This document shows, in pieces, positions 8,960 through 19,188 of a DNA stretch of 64,000 nt. The DNA lies in the NCBI GenBank assembly GCA_013791905.1, contig VMSX01000004.1, positions 1 through 64,000 of the forward strand, in the 5' to 3' direction. Numbering within the stretch: position 1 is the stretch's first letter; each line of letters begins with the position of its first letter. The notes under the pieces are model-generated. The model saw only the letters and a program-made list of their open reading frames with translations, ran no database searches and was not told where the DNA came from. The position numbers and the translations under genes are program-made. The DNA comes from Rhodocyclaceae bacterium. Lineage in GTDB: Bacteria; Pseudomonadota; Gammaproteobacteria; Burkholderiales; Rhodocyclaceae.

Positions 8960-9553
8960 TCATGCCTTGGCCAGCAACTTCAGGGCATGCCGGATGCCGT
9001 CGGAGACGCTAACGCCAGCAGGCAAGGACTTGGTGGCGCCCAGCGCCTCGCGGTCGCTGTAGCCAAGCGCCAGCAGCGCGTTGAGGATATCGCTGGCCGC
9101 ATCGGGAAGTGCCGTCTCGCCAGCGCCGACTTTTACAGCGCTGCTGCCGCCAACCGGCAGCTTGCCTTTGAGTTCGAGCAGCAGTCGCTCGGCGGTCTTC
9201 TTGCCGATGCCGGGAATCCTCACCAGTCGCGCAGTTTCCTGCAGCGTGACGGCTTGGGCGAGTTCGCTCACCGTGAGGCCGGACAGCACCGCCAGCGCCA
9301 TGCGCGCGCCGATGCCGGAAATTTTCAGCAGCTGGCGGAACAGCGTACGTTCCTCGTGCGTGAGGAAGCCGAACAGCAGGTGGGCATCCTCGCGTACCAC
9401 CAGATGGGTGACGAGCGCCACCGGTTCGCCGCTCGCCGGCAGGTTGTAAAAAGTGCTCATCGGCACGTCGATCTCGTAACCGACGCCGCCGACATCGACG
9501 AGGATCTGCGGCGGGTTTTTTTCCAGCAGTTTGCCGGCGATTTTGCCAATCAT
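8960..9553 (-). CDS. ruvA: Holliday junction DNA-binding protein RuvA
   Basis: A 197-residue junction-binding subunit. It has an N-terminal OB domain starting [12 protein letters not shown], two helix-hairpin-helix motifs ([18 protein letters not shown] and [16 protein letters not shown]) and a C-terminal RuvB-binding domain ([17 protein letters not shown]). Residues about 140-148, KVGAGETAL, are encoded by a copy of the interspersed element (9111-9134). It falls exactly in the flexible linker between domains II and III, where extra residues should be tolerated. Confidence 0.97.
   Translation of the reverse strand: MIGKIAGKLLEKNPPQILVDVGGVGYEIDVPMSTFYNLPASGEPVALVTHLVVREDAHLLFGFLTHEERTLFRQLLKISGIGARMALAVLSGLTVSELAQAVTLQETARLVRIPGIGKKTAERLLLELKGKLPVGGSSAVKVGAGETALPDAASDILNALLALGYSDREALGATKSLPAGVSVSDGIRHALKLLAKA
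9111..9134 (-). repeat. Interspersed element, short form, inside ruvA
   Basis: Plus strand GCCGTCTCGCCAG then CGCCGACTTTT. In the ruvA sense it reads K-V-G-A-G-E-T-A in the inter-domain linker. One mismatch from the consensus. Confidence 0.8.
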
Positions 9554-9590
9554 TGTTCAAATTCCTTAACGTGAGACGTTAATCGATCTT

Positions 9591-9654
9591 GTCATACCGG
9601 CGCAGGCCGATATCCAGAAAAAACCACTGGATTCCGGGGCAAGCCCGGAATGAC
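9591..9654. repeat. 64-bp palindromic intergenic repeat (GTCAT...ATGAC)
   Basis: Bounded by GTCATACCGG and CCCGGAATGAC, with inner CGGCGCAGGCCGATATCCAG and CACTGGATTCCGGGGCAAGC. This is the CCGGAATCCAGTGG / CGGCGCAGGCCG type of dispersed repeat found between genes in many Proteobacteria. It is the only copy noticed in the window. The remaining 9655-9693 is plain spacer. Confidence 0.7.
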
Positions 9655-9693
9655 AGATTTCATTGGCAGGGGTGGTGCAAATCGCCATGAAAA

Positions 9694-10224
9694 TCAGACC
9701 AGGCGGCCATTTTTAACACGAAAGCCACTGGTCGCCAGATTGCCCAAACCCTGCCCGCCGTGTGCATGACAGATTGCGCAGGCCAGCGCGTCGGCGGCAT
9801 CGGTCGAGGGTGCGCCGGACAGTTTCAACAGGCGCGTCACCATGTGGCCGACCTGCTCCTTGGCCGCCTTGCCGTGCCCGACCACCGCCTGCTTGACCTG
9901 CAGGGCGGTGTACTCGGCTACCGGCAAACCGGCCAGTACCAGCGCGGCGATTGCCGCACCGCGCGCCTGACCGAGCAACAGGGTGGATTGCGGATTGACG
10001 TTGACGAAAACCTTTTCGACGGCGGCTTCATCGGGCCGATGGGTGGCGATCACTTCGCCGATGCCGTCCAGCAAGGTCTTCAGGCGTAACGGCAGGCTCT
10101 CCTTGTCGTTGCTCTTGATGCAACCGCTCGTCACATAGCTGAGCTTCTGGCCGATCTTGTCGATGACGCCAAAGCCGGTGATGCGGAGGCCGGGGTCGAT
10201 GCCGAGGATGCGGACAGGTTTCAT
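9694..10224 (-). CDS. ruvC: Holliday junction resolvase RuvC
   Basis: A 176-residue endonuclease that cuts Holliday junctions with RuvAB. The N-terminal [14 protein letters not shown] supplies the first catalytic Asp. [20 protein letters not shown] and the C-terminal [14 protein letters not shown] supply the remaining acidic residues. The correct start is the ATG at 10224; the open frame continues far upstream through the shadow of the EamA gene. Its start overlaps the stop of that gene (ATGA). Confidence 0.97.
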   Translation of the reverse strand: MKPVRILGIDPGLRITGFGVIDKIGQKLSYVTSGCIKSNDKESLPLRLKTLLDGIGEVIATHRPDEAAVEKVFVNVNPQSTLLLGQARGAAIAALVLAGLPVAEYTALQVKQAVVGHGKAAKEQVGHMVTRLLKLSGAPSTDAADALACAICHAHGGQGLGNLATSGFRVKNGRLV

Positions 10225-11069
10225 CGACGCGAAAGATACACGCCCCATACCGCGAGCGCCATGCCGAACAGGGCAACGCCGCTCAGGGTTTCGCCGAAGA
10301 TCAGCCATGCCAGGAGCGCCGTGGTCGGCGGCGTCAGGTAGAACAGGCTGGCGACATTGACGGCATTGCCGTGGCGGATCAGCCAGTTGAGCAGGGAGAT
10401 GGCGCCGACCGAGAGCACCAGCACCAGCCAGCCAAGCGCGAAGACGAATTCGCCGGTCCAGTCGATGCGGATGCCGTCCTGCATGGCGACGATGGCCCCG
10501 GTGACGAGCGCGGTCGGGATGAACTGTGCGACCGCGCCGCTGCGCCAATCGAAACTGGGACAGAAGCGCTTCTGGTAGAGCGTGCCGGTGGTGATGCCTA
10601 TCAGTGCGGCCACCGCCGGCCACAAAGCGTCTAGCGCAAATCCGCTGCCCAGCTTGCCCGAGACGACCAGCGCGACGCCGACAAAGCCGAGCAGCAGGCC
10701 GATCCACTGGCGCGGCCGGATGGTCTCGCCCAGCAACCAGCCGGCGAGCGTGGCGGTCAGCAACGGTTGCAGGCCGACCACCAGGCTGGCGATGCCCGCC
10801 GGCAAGCCCTTGCCGATGGCGACGAAGACGCCACCCAGATAGAGCGCATGCACCAGCAGACCGCTGACGCCGACGTGAAACCAGATCCGGCCATCGCGCG
10901 GCCAGGGTGCACGCCAGAGCAGCGCGATGCTGGCCATCAGGGTGATGACCAGCAGATAGCGGACGAACAAGAAGCTCAGCGGCGCCGCATGCGGCAGGCC
11001 GAGCTTGGCACCGATGAAGCCGGTGCTCCACAGCAGGACAAAGAGAAAAGGCGCAATTCTGGTCAGCAT
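10221..11069 (-). CDS. EamA/DMT-family transporter
   Basis: A 282-residue inner-membrane protein with about ten hydrophobic segments in two EamA repeats ([15 protein letters not shown]... and [20 protein letters not shown]...). The drug/metabolite transporter family exports metabolites or toxic compounds; substrate cannot be read from sequence. It starts at ATG 11069 and overlaps ruvC by four bases. A long copy of the interspersed element sits directly upstream, between this gene and yebC. Confidence 0.85.
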   Translation of the reverse strand: MLTRIAPFLFVLLWSTGFIGAKLGLPHAAPLSFLFVRYLLVITLMASIALLWRAPWPRDGRIWFHVGVSGLLVHALYLGGVFVAIGKGLPAGIASLVVGLQPLLTATLAGWLLGETIRPRQWIGLLLGFVGVALVVSGKLGSGFALDALWPAVAALIGITTGTLYQKRFCPSFDWRSGAVAQFIPTALVTGAIVAMQDGIRIDWTGEFVFALGWLVLVLSVGAISLLNWLIRHGNAVNVASLFYLTPPTTALLAWLIFGETLSGVALFGMALAVWGVYLSRR

Positions 11070-11075
11070 CTATTA

Positions 11076-11123
11076 AGTCGGCGTGACCGAAGGAAATCCC
11101 CTTTTCGGGACTGGCGGGATGGC
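11076..11123 (+). repeat. Interspersed element, long form
   Basis: Reads AAGTCGGCGTGACCG, AAGGAAATCCC, TTTTCGGGACTGGCGGGATGG. It lies in the yebC-EamA gap. One base is missing relative to the copy at 21624. Confidence 0.8.
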
Positions 11124-11153
11124 GTGTTGATCAGCGGCGCAATTAGGGGGGGA

Positions 11154-11879
11154 CTACTCGTCCATCACCGCGGTGGTGTACACCGCCTGCACGTCGTCGA
11201 GCCCATCGATTGCGTCGAGCAGTTTTTGCATCTTCAGCGCATCTTCACCGGCGAACTCGGTTTCGTTGAGCGGTTTCATCGTCACTTCGGCATACTCGGG
11301 CGTGAAGCCGGCGCCTTCGAGCGCTTCCTTGACGGCGAGAAAGTCGTTGGGTGCGGTGATCACCTCGATCGAGCCGTCGTCGTTGGCCGCCACATCCTCG
11401 GCGCCAGCGTCGATGGCGGCGTCCATCAGTTTGGCCTCGTCGGTGCCTGGGGCGAAGATCAACTGGCCGCAGTGCTTGAACATGAAAGCGACGCTGCCGT
11501 CGGTGCCCATGTTGCCACCATGCTTGGCGAATGCATGGCGCACTTCTGCGACGGTGCGCACCCGATTGTCGGTGAGGCAATCGACCATCACGGCGGCGCC
11601 GGCGATGCCATAGCCTTCGTAACGGATTTCCTCGTAGCTGACGCCCTCAAGCTCGCCGGTGCCCTTCTTGATGGCGTTCTCGATCTTGTCCTTGGGCATG
11701 TTGACGGCCTTGGCCTTGTCGACAGCCATGCGCAGGCGCGGGTTGAAGCCAGGATCGCCCCCGCCCATCTTGGCGGCGACGGTGATTTCCTTGGCGATGC
11801 GCGAAAACGCCGCACCGCGCTTCTCGTCCTGACGACCTTTACGATGCTGGATGTTGGCCCATTTGGAATGACCTGCCAT
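11154..11879 (-). CDS. yebC: YebC/PmpR-family translation or transcription regulator
   Basis: The 241-residue product begins [20 protein letters not shown], the invariant YebC start, and shows the three-domain YebC pattern ([51 protein letters not shown]). Family members have been described as transcription regulators and, more recently, as factors relieving ribosome stalling. It heads the minus-strand series leading to ruvC. Confidence 0.96.
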   Translation of the reverse strand: MAGHSKWANIQHRKGRQDEKRGAAFSRIAKEITVAAKMGGGDPGFNPRLRMAVDKAKAVNMPKDKIENAIKKGTGELEGVSYEEIRYEGYGIAGAAVMVDCLTDNRVRTVAEVRHAFAKHGGNMGTDGSVAFMFKHCGQLIFAPGTDEAKLMDAAIDAGAEDVAANDDGSIEVITAPNDFLAVKEALEGAGFTPEYAEVTMKPLNETEFAGEDALKMQKLLDAIDGLDDVQAVYTTAVMDE

Positions 11880-11934
11880 GAATGCTGCTCCGAATTTTTA
11901 GGTGGGCCATTTTACGTCACCCGACTGAAGTAGG

Positions 11935-12175
11935 GACTCCCAGCACCGCAGTCCCGGCGCCGGGCCGCCCCCAAGCCGGGACGTCACGCGGCGCCAGCCG
12001 CAATCCGCACGTTAGCTTCTACGGAGTCACCCGTGATACACGAGCGCAGCGACAACAAGCGACGTAGTCGCGCCGTTGCGGCGTAGGCTAATGCCGGCAA
12101 CGCCGGCGTTAAGCCGCGTAGCGGCGGCCGTAGGCAAAAAAACAGTCACCACCCTTCCCCGGGAAGGGGGGCCGG
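11935..12175. repeat. Composite GC-rich intergenic repeat
   Basis: Contains modules that recur inverted at 29080-29290 and again near 45225-45416. These include GTCCCGGCGCCGGGCCGCCC, ACGCGGCGCCAGCCGCAATC, CGAGCGCAGCGACAACAAGC and CTAATGCCGGCAACGCCGGC. Its right end (CCCTTCCCCGGGAAGGGGGG) encodes the last residues of the downstream cyclase. No gene is apparent in 11880-12145. Confidence 0.75.
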
Positions 12176-13543
12176 GGGAGATGGGGGCCTTATCTCCACG
12201 ATCTCGGTCACCGACAAGGTGGCGATATCGTGCAGTTTTTCCATGCGCGCGCCCTCTTGTTCAAGCAGCGACGACATTTGGGAAAAGCTGGAAGATACAA
12301 AGACTTCCCTGCCTTCCGGGGCGCGGCGCCGGACGCCATAGACGACGCGGGCGCGTTCATCCGGGGGCAGCCGGCTGATCAGGCTCTTGGTGACCCAGAT
12401 GCTGCCGTGGCGGGCGAAATCGGAGATGCGCGCCGCCTGGTTGATCGTATCGCCCAGCACGACGAATTCCACGCTGGTCGGTGACTGATAGGTGCCCAGC
12501 CATTCCTGGCCTTCGGTAATGCCGGTGTTGAGGAACAGTTCGTTGAACCACTGCTTGCGCAACTGCCAGGCCTTGGAGAGGCGCTGGATCTCCTTGCGGA
12601 TGTCCTGCGCGCAGGACAGCGAGTTGGCCAGGTAATCGCTGTCGGGCTGCGGAAAGAAGTAATACACCAAGCCGTCGCCGACGTGCTTGCCGCAGGTGCC
12701 GTGGTGTTTGCGGAAAATCGGCGCCAGAACCTTCCAGATTTCATTGATCAGTTCGAAATATTCCGCAGGGGGGAGTTCCGAACAGATCTTTACCGATCCC
12801 TGCAGATCGGCTACCAGCACCGCCAGGTGTGTCAGCACCGGCAGGCGCTTGCGCAGCAGGCCGCGGATGATTTCATCGCGGCGCGCCAGCAGATCGAGCA
12901 TTTCGTTGGCGTACTCGGCTTCGGGAATCAGAGCGATGAAGATGCCTTCGCGGAAGAAGGTCGCGTAGGCGGTATGAATCTGCTCGACATCCTTGGTAGC
13001 CGGGTTGGCGGGCAGGATCACGGTTGACTGAACAACCGGGCGGATTGGTTCGGCGACCGTCTCGATGTAGGCGGCTTGCAATCGCGCATAGGTGACCGGG
13101 TCAAGCCCGCGGCACAGATTGCCGAAACAATCCGGACTCAGGCGTGACTTGGCGAGGCCGACGTGAAAGTGCAGCAGGCTGCCCCAATCGTTACGCCCCA
13201 CCGGTAGCAGGCGGAACAGGTTACGTGCATCACTGGTCTGCGGCAGATCCGGATGTCCACCAAAAAAACGTTGCTGAGCGTGTTCGTTGATCCACACCAG
13301 TTCGAAATTCTGGTTGATCATGTAGGCCGGATATTCAATATCGTCCAGCGTCAGATGCAGCGGGTGGCTGTGGGCCTGTGGTGCGACAGCCGGCTTTGGC
13401 CGCGTCGCGGTTGGCACGTTGTTGGGCGTGGCCGGCTCATCGCCGCTCAGACGATCGATGATCTGAGTCATGCTGAGCCCCTTCTGCTTGAGTCGCCGCA
13501 CCTCTTCAATGCGGGGCGACATGCTTTCCGGAGTTGGTTTCAT
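12146..13543 (-). CDS. Class III adenylate/guanylate cyclase with N-terminal PAS-like domain
   Basis: A 465-residue soluble protein. Residues about 1-35 resemble a helix-turn-helix (EVRRLKQKGLSMTQIIDRLS). A PAS-like sensor region (about 65-220, IEYPAYMINQNFELVWINEH) follows, then a cyclase homology domain (about 235-410). That domain has VLVADLQGSVKICSELP, the HVGDGLVYYFF metal-region motif, and EFVVLGDTINQAARISDFA. The metal-binding Asp of VADLQG and Asp of VGDG are present. Nucleotide product (cAMP or cGMP) is not decided. The last residues, PPSPPAPLPGEGW, are encoded by intergenic repeat. Confidence 0.85.
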   Translation of the reverse strand: MKPTPESMSPRIEEVRRLKQKGLSMTQIIDRLSGDEPATPNNVPTATRPKPAVAPQAHSHPLHLTLDDIEYPAYMINQNFELVWINEHAQQRFFGGHPDLPQTSDARNLFRLLPVGRNDWGSLLHFHVGLAKSRLSPDCFGNLCRGLDPVTYARLQAAYIETVAEPIRPVVQSTVILPANPATKDVEQIHTAYATFFREGIFIALIPEAEYANEMLDLLARRDEIIRGLLRKRLPVLTHLAVLVADLQGSVKICSELPPAEYFELINEIWKVLAPIFRKHHGTCGKHVGDGLVYYFFPQPDSDYLANSLSCAQDIRKEIQRLSKAWQLRKQWFNELFLNTGITEGQEWLGTYQSPTSVEFVVLGDTINQAARISDFARHGSIWVTKSLISRLPPDERARVVYGVRRRAPEGREVFVSSSFSQMSSLLEQEGARMEKLHDIATLSVTEIVEIRPPSPPAPLPGEGW

Positions 13544-13764
13544 GATGCGGTTAAACGAGTCATGGCAAGTGTGTCCCGTTAAGTCAACGAAGAGTTCTTT
13601 GGCAGGCTGCGGCGACCATGCTACGTTAAATAGGGCCAGTAATTGAAGTCTTTTTTGAGCTTAACCATGCAACTTGTTGTTTTAATGCACATGGCTGCCG
13701 CCAATTCCTTCTCGCACAAGCTTGCGCTATGCTTCATGTCATTATTTGCCAATTCTAGCCAAAC
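13544..13764. other. Divergent intergenic region
   Basis: 221 bases between the leftward cyclase gene and the rightward DUF853 gene. AT content is higher than in flanking genes, so it probably holds both promoters, but no convincing -35/-10 pair, operator or hairpin was seen. Confidence 0.4.
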
Positions 13765-15318
13765 ATGAGTCCTCCACTCGTTATTGCCAAACAAACCCAG
13801 GCCAACACCAGCGAATTGGTGCTGCTGCCAGCCCTCGCCAACCGCCACGGCCTGATCACCGGCGCCACCGGCACCGGCAAGACCGTCACCCTGCAGCGTC
13901 TGACCGAGCAATTTTCGGCGATTGGTGTGCCAGTGTTCCTTGCCGACGTCAAAGGCGACCTTTCCGGTCTCGGCGCGGCGGGTGTGGCGACGGACAAGCT
14001 GCAAAAGCGTCTCGACGCCCTCGGTATCACAGACTGGCAGCCGCGCGCCAATCCGGTGGTGTTCTGGGATGTGCTGGGCGCGTCCGGCCATCCGGTGCGG
14101 GCGACGGTCTCCGACATGGGGCCGCTGCTGCTGGCGCGCCTGCTGGGACTCAACGACACGCAGGAAGGCGTGCTGCAGATCGTCTTTCGCGTCGCCGACG
14201 ATGGTGGCTTGTTGCTGCTCGACCTCAAAGACCTGCGCTCGATGGTGCAGCATGTCGGCGAGCATGCCGCCGAATTCAGGACGAAGTATGGCAATGTTTC
14301 GGCGGCCTCGATCGGCGCCATCCAGCGCGGCCTGCTGACGCTGGAAGCGCAGGGCGGCGACCGTTTCTTCGGCGAACCGATGCTCGACATCGCCGACCTG
14401 ATGCAGACGCAGGACGGTCGCGGCGTGGTGAACATCCTGGCCGCTGACCAGTTGATGAATTCACCCAAGCTCTATGCCACCTTCCTGCTCTGGCTGCTGG
14501 CCGAACTCTTCGAACAGTTGCCCGAGGCCGGCGATCTGGAAAAGCCCAAGCTGGTGTTCTTCTTCGACGAAGCGCATCTGCTGTTCGACGATGCGCCGGC
14601 GGCGCTCATCGACAAGGTGGAACAGGTGGTGCGGTTGATCCGTTCAAAGGGCATTGGCATTTATTTCGTCACGCAAAATCCGCTCGACGTGCCGGACAAG
14701 GTGCTCGGCCAATTGGGCAACCGCGTGCAGCACGCCCTGCGCGCCTTCACGCCGCGCGACCAGAAGGCGGTCAAGGCGGCGGCCGAGACGATGCGCGCCA
14801 ATCCGGCCTTCAACGCCGTGACGGCAATCACCGAACTGGGCGTCGGCGAGGCGCTGGTGTCCTTCCTCGACGAAAAGGGCCGGCCGCACGTCGTCGAGCG
14901 CGCCTTCGTGCTGGCGCCTGCTTCGCGCCTGGGTCCGCTCACGCCGGCCGAGCGGGAGGCAACGATCAAGTCCTCCCTGCTGTTCGGCCACTACGAAAAG
15001 ACGGTTGACCGCGAATCGGCTTACGAAAAACTGACCGCGCGCGCCGCTGCCGCAGCGCCGGAACAGAAAGTCGGCGCTGGCGGAGGTTTGGCGTCCCCCC
15101 AGCAGAAAGTCGGCGCTGGCGGGACGGCGTCCCAGTCGGCAGAGGCGGGCGGCAGCGGGGTCGGCGATTTCCTCTTCGGTCGCACCGGCCCGCGTGGCGG
15201 ACAGACCGACGGCCTGGCGCAGACGATGGCCAAGACGGTGGTACGCAGCATCGGCTCGCAGGTCGGGCGCGCGATCATGCGCGGCGTGCTGGGTTCGCTG
15301 CTCGGCGGACGCCGTTGA
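13765..15318 (+). CDS. DUF853 / HerA-like helicase ATPase (YjgR type)
   Basis: A 517-residue P-loop NTPase. Walker A is GATGTGKT (residues 33-40) and Walker B is [35 protein letters not shown] is typical of HerA/FtsK-like DUF853 proteins. Cellular role is unknown; members are predicted DNA translocases. Near the C-terminus (residues about 435-455) lies one partial and one full copy of the interspersed element, both reading KVGAGG, in a Gly/Ala/Gln-rich linker ahead of the final DUF853 tail ([17 protein letters not shown]). Confidence 0.88.
   Translation: MSPPLVIAKQTQANTSELVLLPALANRHGLITGATGTGKTVTLQRLTEQFSAIGVPVFLADVKGDLSGLGAAGVATDKLQKRLDALGITDWQPRANPVVFWDVLGASGHPVRATVSDMGPLLLARLLGLNDTQEGVLQIVFRVADDGGLLLLDLKDLRSMVQHVGEHAAEFRTKYGNVSAASIGAIQRGLLTLEAQGGDRFFGEPMLDIADLMQTQDGRGVVNILAADQLMNSPKLYATFLLWLLAELFEQLPEAGDLEKPKLVFFFDEAHLLFDDAPAALIDKVEQVVRLIRSKGIGIYFVTQNPLDVPDKVLGQLGNRVQHALRAFTPRDQKAVKAAAETMRANPAFNAVTAITELGVGEALVSFLDEKGRPHVVERAFVLAPASRLGPLTPAEREATIKSSLLFGHYEKTVDRESAYEKLTARAAAAAPEQKVGAGGGLASPQQKVGAGGTASQSAEAGGSGVGDFLFGRTGPRGGQTDGLAQTMAKTVVRSIGSQVGRAIMRGVLGSLLGGRR
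15067..15129 (+). repeat. Interspersed element, one partial and one full short form
   Basis: AAAGTCGGCGCTGGCGG (15067-15083) is a partial copy. AAAGTCGGCGCTGG followed by CGGGACGGCG (15106-15129) is complete. Both are in the same reading frame of the DUF853 gene, 39 bases apart (13 codons). Confidence 0.85.
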
Positions 15319-16214
15319 TTCTCGGCGGCAGCCACGGTGCGGGGATTGCCCTGGCAATCCTCGCGGCCTTCGGCTTCTCGTTCAAGGCGATTCTGGTCAA
15401 GCTGGCGTATCCCTATGGCGTCGATGCCATCACGCTGCTGGCCTTGCGCATGAGTTTCGCCATGCCGATATTTCTCTGGGTGGGTCTCACCGCTTCGCGC
15501 GGCGCGCCGACACTGTCGCGGCGCGACTGGCTGGGCATCATTTTCATGGGACTGACTGGCTACTACGGTGCCAGCGTCTTTGATTTCCTTGGTCTGCAAT
15601 ACATATCCGCCGGGCTGGAGCGCCTGATCCTATTTACCTATCCGACGCTGACGCTGATATTCGGCATGGTGCTGACCCGGCGGGCGGCCAGCGGGCGCGA
15701 ACTGGGGGCGTTGGCGCTGTGCTATGCCGGCATCGGCGCGGCCTTCTGGCACGACCTGCATCTTGCCGATGATTCCGCGACGATCTGGCTAGGCGGCGGG
15801 CTGGTGTTCGGCTCGGCGGTCTGCTACGCGATTTATCTTACCGGCAGTGCCGGGCTCATCGTCCGGCTGGGTACCGCACGCTTCGCCGCGCTGGCGACGC
15901 TGGCCTCGACCGTCGCCGTATTCGGCCATTTTTTCGCCGTGCAGCCGGATCCGCTCGGGGCGCTAAACCAGCCCTGGCCGGTGTATGGCTACGCACTGGC
16001 GATGGGGGTGTTCTCCACGGCATTGCCGGTATTCGCCCAGTCGGCGGCCATCCGGCAACTGGGCAGTTCGCGCGTGGCGCTGGTCTCCATGCTCGGGCCG
16101 CTCGCGACTATTGTTCTCGCGGCCTGGCTGCTCGGCGAGCCGCTCTCGCTCGCGCAACTGTTTGGCGCTGCGCTGGTGCTTGCCGGCGTGGCGCTGGTCA
16201 GCCGGCGGAGTTGA
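15315..16214 (+). CDS. EamA/DMT-family transporter
   Basis: A 299-residue protein with ten predicted membrane helices and two EamA domains ([20 protein letters not shown] at the N-terminus; [20 protein letters not shown] near the C-terminus). The proposed start is TTG at 15315, overlapping the stop of the preceding ATPase gene (TTGA), which favours translational coupling. Substrate is unknown. It is not closely similar by eye to the other EamA protein at 10221. Confidence 0.82.
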   Translation: MILGGSHGAGIALAILAAFGFSFKAILVKLAYPYGVDAITLLALRMSFAMPIFLWVGLTASRGAPTLSRRDWLGIIFMGLTGYYGASVFDFLGLQYISAGLERLILFTYPTLTLIFGMVLTRRAASGRELGALALCYAGIGAAFWHDLHLADDSATIWLGGGLVFGSAVCYAIYLTGSAGLIVRLGTARFAALATLASTVAVFGHFFAVQPDPLGALNQPWPVYGYALAMGVFSTALPVFAQSAAIRQLGSSRVALVSMLGPLATIVLAAWLLGEPLSLAQLFGAALVLAGVALVSRRS

Positions 16215-16312
16215 CCATGCGCAAAAGCCTCACGCAGCAGGATGTCATTTAAGTTGCCAGTCACTCCCTTGCATGCCATCATGCCCGGCCCAAAGACATG
16301 ATCTGCAAGTAA

Positions 16313-18235
16313 ATGCGCCCCTATCCCTTCCTGTTCGTCAGCCTGCTATGCACCGTTGTTACAAGCGTCGGTGCATTTGCTGCAGAGCTGTCCGAACAGG
16401 ACTACTTCAGCGAACTGCCCGTGGTGCTGACGGTGAGCCGGCTCGCCCAGCCGCTCAGCGAAACGCCGGGGGCCGTGACGATCATCGACAGGGAGGTCAT
16501 CCGTCGTTCCGGTGCGCGCGAAGTTGCCGATCTGCTGCGCCTGGTGCCGGGCTATATGGTCTCTGGGTGGAATGGCGCGCACCCGTCAGCCTCCTACCAC
16601 CTCCCACTTGACGATTATGGCGTTCGCAACCTGGTGTTGATAGATGGTCGCCCGGTGTATTCATCCTTTAATCTGGGAGATACACACCGCGGCATGATGG
16701 GTGTGTTGCTGGAGGATATCGAACGCATCGAAGTGCTGCGCGGCTCCAATTCGGCAGCCTATGGGGCCAATGCCATGTTTGGCGTCATCAACATCATTAC
16801 CCGTCATACGGCAGATACGCATGGTGCGGAGGTTTCCGTCACTAGCGGCAAGGCGGGGGTGAACGACAACATGGCGCGGGTCGGCTGGGGCAACGACTCC
16901 GCCAGCTTCCGCTTGTCGACCGGCCGCCGCAGCGACTCCGGCTATCAGGGCCTTAATGACAAAAAAATTGTAAGTCAGTTGCACCTGCGCGGCGATCTGC
17001 GGCCGGCCTTCGACAACGAATTGATGATCAAGGCCGGGGTTACTCAGCTATCGTCGGGAGAAGGGTTTCCCGGCAGTGCTGGCAATTCGGTGCGGACCGC
17101 TTATATGCGCGACTTCTATCTGCATGGCCAGTGGCGGCGCCAGTTGTCGGCGACAGATGAAATCAAGATTTCTGCCAGCTTCGACGAGGAAACCTTTCGC
17201 GATGCCGTGCCCCATGCGCTTGACCCGCGCGTGACGCTGGATAACGGTGGTCGCGGCAGGCGCACAAATCTTGAATTTCAGCATCAACTGGGCATCAGTC
17301 CGCAACTTCGCGCCGTGTGGGGTGCCGGCTACAAATATGAAGAAGCGCTGTCGCCACCGCTGTATGCCCGGCAGACGGCAGTGTCGTTTCACGAGGAACG
17401 ACTGTTCGGCAACCTCGAGTGGCGCCCGCATCCGCAGTGGCTGATCAATGCCGGTGGCTTCTGGGGTCAGCACAGCTGGAGGGGCAGCTACTTTTCGCCG
17501 CGCCTGATGGCAAACCTGCATGTCATGCCTGACCATACCCTGCGTGCGGGGGTGACCGAGTCAACGCGGATGCCGACCTTATTTGAGCTGGCTGGCGACG
17601 TGCGCTATCCACCCACTTCTTTTCGCACCTACTTTGCAACTGGCAAGCTTGAACCGGAAACACTGTTCTCACGGGAACTGGGGTACTTCGGCAACTTCCG
17701 CGACTGGCGCATGACACTCGATGTGCGGGTTTTCAGCGAGCGCATGAAGGATCGTGCCGATCTGGCCAGGAATTGCTCTGCCCCCGGCTACATACCGCTC
17801 GTCGGGTGCATTATTAACGGCACCGCTCTGGAAGCGCGCGGCCTCGAATACCAGTTACGCTGGAAGCCCCTGAGAGATACCGAAATCTGGGTCAATCAGA
17901 CCTTTGAGCAGGTTATACGGGATGTTTCCAACAATAAGGGCTTCCCGCCCACTCGCGCGACCACTATCGCCCTGTTTCAGAAGCTGCCACGCGATTTCGA
18001 CTTGAGCGTGATGTTCCATACCACCGGCGCCATGTCATGGGGCAATTATGAAGCCAAGGATATCCTGCCCGCCATGCATCGCGTCGACCTGCGCCTCGCC
18101 TATCCGTTCCGCATCGGCAGCACCCGTGCGGAAGCGGCGGTCACCGTGCAGGCGGCAAACGGCAGCTATCCCGAGTATCGGCCGTCCTACTTTTTCGACC
18201 GCCGCGCCTACGGCACCCTGCGTTTCGAGTTCTGA
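16313..18235 (+). CDS. TonB-dependent outer-membrane receptor
   Basis: A 640-residue receptor with a signal peptide (about 1-23, ending AFA). The plug domain has ETPGAVTIIDREVIRRSGAR and the IEVLRGSNSAAYGANAMFGV motif. A beta-barrel of about 500 residues ends in the aromatic TLRFEF. It lacks an obvious extra signalling domain at the N-terminus. Ligand is unknown; its plug resembles vitamin B12/colicin-type receptors in length. It is followed within three bases by a periplasmic binding protein and then a diguanylate cyclase, so the three are probably one operon. Confidence 0.93.
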   Translation: MRPYPFLFVSLLCTVVTSVGAFAAELSEQDYFSELPVVLTVSRLAQPLSETPGAVTIIDREVIRRSGAREVADLLRLVPGYMVSGWNGAHPSASYHLPLDDYGVRNLVLIDGRPVYSSFNLGDTHRGMMGVLLEDIERIEVLRGSNSAAYGANAMFGVINIITRHTADTHGAEVSVTSGKAGVNDNMARVGWGNDSASFRLSTGRRSDSGYQGLNDKKIVSQLHLRGDLRPAFDNELMIKAGVTQLSSGEGFPGSAGNSVRTAYMRDFYLHGQWRRQLSATDEIKISASFDEETFRDAVPHALDPRVTLDNGGRGRRTNLEFQHQLGISPQLRAVWGAGYKYEEALSPPLYARQTAVSFHEERLFGNLEWRPHPQWLINAGGFWGQHSWRGSYFSPRLMANLHVMPDHTLRAGVTESTRMPTLFELAGDVRYPPTSFRTYFATGKLEPETLFSRELGYFGNFRDWRMTLDVRVFSERMKDRADLARNCSAPGYIPLVGCIINGTALEARGLEYQLRWKPLRDTEIWVNQTFEQVIRDVSNNKGFPPTRATTIALFQKLPRDFDLSVMFHTTGAMSWGNYEAKDILPAMHRVDLRLAYPFRIGSTRAEAAVTVQAANGSYPEYRPSYFFDRRAYGTLRFEF

Positions 18236-18237
18236 CA

Positions 18238-19188
18238 GTGAAACGTTTTCTCTCCCATCTCGCCATCGCTTGCTTGCTGGTTATGACTTTGGTATTACCG
18301 GCGACAGCCTCCCAACGTGTCTGGGTGGTACTGGCGGAGGAGGGTGGAGTCCATGCCGAGACGGCTGCGGTGCTGCAGGCCAATCTGGAAGGTCTGACGG
18401 TGACAACCGGGGTCGGACCAGCCCTGCTCAACGACAAGGGAGATCCCCCCGCGCTGGTTGTTACGGTGGGTGCGGCAGCGTTCGAAGAAACGCTCAATTG
18501 GTTGGCCGACCGGGGCCGGGCGTGGCGCGGTGTACCGGTGTTGGCGACGCTGCTGCCGCAGGCTGCGTATGACGCGCAAGTGACGCGCCAGGCAGCGGGC
18601 GCCGCAGCGCGCCGGGTGTTGTCTGCTGCCGTGCTCGACCAGCCGCTGGGGCGGCAGATGGCGTTGCTGAAGCGTGCCTTGCCCGACCGGCAGCGCGTCG
18701 GTGCGCTGGCGGGGCCGCAAACCCGGCCGCAGTTGAGTGCATTGAGAAGAGAAGCTGCGGCGCGGGGCCTCCGGCTGGCGGCGGCGCCTGAGGTCAATGT
18801 GCCGGACGAACTCTATCCTGCACTCAAGGCAGCGCTCGAAGCATCTGATGTATTGCTTGCGCTGCCCGATCCAACGGTCTATCACGCCGCCACGTTGCAA
18901 AATATTCTGCTCACGACCTACCGGGCGCGCGTGCCGCTGGTGGCGTTTTCGGCTGCTTATGTCAGGGCCGGCGCGGTGCTGGCGGTGTATTCGACACCGG
19001 CGCAGGTGGCGCGCCGCGCTGCCGAGATGGTGAAGAGCTGGCAGGCCGGCCGTGGCCTGCCGCCGCCACAAATGCCGCGCGAGTTCGCCGTTGCCGCCAA
19101 TGCCAAGGTGGCCGCCTCGCTGGGATTGATGCTCGACGATGCAGCAGTGATTGCCGAAGATCTGCGCCGTCAGGAGGGCGTGCCATGA
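18238..19188 (+). CDS. Periplasmic ABC-type substrate-binding protein
   Basis: A 316-residue protein starting at GTG 18238, with a signal peptide (about 1-24, cleavage after ATA). The fold resembles the ABC substrate-binding family that includes TrpX-like proteins: GDPPALVVTVGAAAFEETLN, then VGALAGPQTRPQLSALRREA and ALPDPTVYHAATLQNILLTT. No ABC permease or ATPase accompanies it, so it may act as a sensor partner rather than a transport component. It overlaps the next gene (ATGA), which encodes a membrane diguanylate cyclase. Confidence 0.8.
   Translation: MKRFLSHLAIACLLVMTLVLPATASQRVWVVLAEEGGVHAETAAVLQANLEGLTVTTGVGPALLNDKGDPPALVVTVGAAAFEETLNWLADRGRAWRGVPVLATLLPQAAYDAQVTRQAAGAAARRVLSAAVLDQPLGRQMALLKRALPDRQRVGALAGPQTRPQLSALRREAAARGLRLAAAPEVNVPDELYPALKAALEASDVLLALPDPTVYHAATLQNILLTTYRARVPLVAFSAAYVRAGAVLAVYSTPAQVARRAAEMVKSWQAGRGLPPPQMPREFAVAANAKVAASLGLMLDDAAVIAEDLRRQEGVP

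Noticed and set aside
10221-11031. A 445-codon frame running through the EamA transporter into ruvC
   Set aside because: Its first 270 codons are Arg/Ala-rich shadow of the transporter gene; only the ruvC part is real, starting at 10224.
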